From Roseicella sp. DB1501 (lineage in GTDB: Bacteria > Pseudomonadota > Alphaproteobacteria > Acetobacterales > Acetobacteraceae): a stretch of DNA of 64,000 nt. Below, piece after piece: positions 63,334 through 64,000 of this stretch. The DNA lies in NCBI RefSeq assembly GCF_013112485.1, contig NZ_JABFHG010000010.1:62001-126000 (forward strand), in the 5' to 3' direction. Both the position numbers and the translations under genes were made by a program. The notes under the pieces are model-generated. The model saw only the letters and a list, made by a program, of their open reading frames with translations. It did no database searches and was not told where the DNA came from. Each line of letters begins with the position of its first letter. The first letter of the stretch is position 1.

Positions 63334-64000
63334 TCAGGCGGCGGGCTGCAGGGCGCGGAAGCGGGGCATGACCTCCTCGGCGAACAGGCGGATGGTCTGG
63401 TGCCGCACCGCCCGCGGCACGCCATAGGTCGCGTTGCTGACGACGAGGTAGTCGAAGCCGAGATCGGCGATCTCCTGCACGCGCCGCGCCACCGTCTCGG
63501 GCGAGCCGACCAGGTTCTGCACGATGTAGCCCTCGAGATTGGCCGGATCGGAGAGCTGCCGCAGGTTGCCGAACATGCGGTTGAACTGCTCGTAGCCCGG
63601 GATGCTGCCCCAGGGCGCGTGGTCGGACTGGTAGTGCTCGACCTGCAGGGCGAAGAAGCGCGGCAGGTGCTCCAGGGCCTGGGCGCGGGCCTCCTCGTCG
63701 GTGCGGGCGACGAAGCACTTCACCGAGATCGGCCTGGTCACGGCGGTGCTGCCGCCGGCCGCCTCGGTCCGGGCCGTCCAGGTCTCCAGGATGCGGCGCA
63801 GCAGCTTGTCGGGGAAGGAGGAGAGGCAGAGCGGCGGCAGGCCGAGCTCGGCCATGATGGCGGCGCTCTCCGGGCTGCCGATGGCGCCGTAGAAGCTTGG
63901 CCGCGCGCCCTCGGGCGCCGGCCGCAGCCGGGTCGGCCGCGGCCAGTTCACATGCTGCCCGGCGAAGGTGACCGGCCCGCCGGCGAGCGCCGCCCGGGTG
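63334..64000 (-). CDS. LLM-class (luciferase-like) flavin-dependent oxidoreductase, N-terminus beyond window edge
   Basis: The frame is open past 64000, so only the C-terminal 220 or so residues are present. GGPVTFAGQHVNWPRPTRLR, then PSFYGAIGSPESAAIMAELG, SIPGYEQFNRMFGNLR, a late IVQNLVGSPETVARRVQEI and FDYLVVSNATYGVP are the usual blocks of the bacterial-luciferase TIM barrel. These enzymes use FMNH2 or F420 to oxygenate varied substrates. The missing N-terminus would carry further cofactor contacts. A family C repeat lies just 3' of it and of the sensor kinase on the other strand. Confidence 0.85.
   Translation of the reverse strand, partial: TRAALAGGPVTFAGQHVNWPRPTRLRPAPEGARPSFYGAIGSPESAAIMAELGLPPLCLSSFPDKLLRRILETWTARTEAAGGSTAVTRPISVKCFVARTDEEARAQALEHLPRFFALQVEHYQSDHAPWGSIPGYEQFNRMFGNLRQLSDPANLEGYIVQNLVGSPETVARRVQEIADLGFDYLVVSNATYGVPRAVRHQTIRLFAEEVMPRFRALQPAA

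Overview
The window is 64 kb of very GC-rich DNA (by eye about 70 %). Genes are tightly packed, often with 1-4 bp stop/start overlaps (ATGA, GTGA, TGATG). The gene families suggest a Gram-negative alphaproteobacterium, most likely Acetobacteraceae (Roseomonas-like): LPS heptose enzymes, a hopanoid-type glycosyltransferase HpnI, a Bug/TctC binding protein, an FnrN-type regulator and an alphaproteobacterial double-domain GlgE. The taxonomic call is inference. I see no rRNA, tRNA, CRISPR array, transposase or integrase.

Layout. 1-9 kb: a truncated MarR regulator, an M17 aminopeptidase, an envelope-polysaccharide group (RgpF-like protein, tandem GT2 glycosyltransferase, gmhB, gmhA), a Tat-exported acetamidase/formamidase broken by an in-frame TAG, and an FNR-type regulator. 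9-13.5 kb: four phage-tail-like genes with no other phage genes. 13.7-21 kb: a polyamine-type ABC transporter, two tandem aminotransferases and a double-GNAT acetyltransferase. 21-27 kb: small-molecule catabolism genes, including a hydrolase with the full fluoroacetate-dehalogenase residue set, a lactonase-like MBL protein and a Bug-type binding protein. 27-37 kb: an orphan molybdopterin hydroxylase large subunit, a single-domain response regulator facing a large PAS histidine kinase, hemN with an FNR/FixK-type site, and an atzG-atzE-cupin operon.

37.2-56.7 kb is the centrepiece, eight co-directional genes: glgE, treS-maltokinase fusion, glgB, glgX, treZ, malQ, treY and otsA. Together they interconvert trehalose, maltose-1-phosphate, branched alpha-glucan and malto-oligosaccharides by the TreS/Mak/GlgE/GlgB, TreY/TreZ and OtsA routes. 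No otsB, glgA, glgC or glgP lies in the window. GlgE carries an extra N-terminal copy of the catalytic fold whose nucleophile and acid/base positions are substituted. 56.7-64 kb: hpnI, a hydantoinase/dihydropyrimidinase, a lipoprotein, an AlkA-like glycosylase, an OmpR/EnvZ-type two-component pair and a truncated luciferase-like monooxygenase.

Three families of dispersed, hairpin-forming intergenic repeats recur in the window, mostly just 3' of genes. One copy supplies the stop codon of glgB. Another family shows a compensatory base-pair change in its terminal hairpin. With the GlgE pseudo-domain, the amber-split amidase and the AtzGE-cupin operon, these are the points most worth following up.
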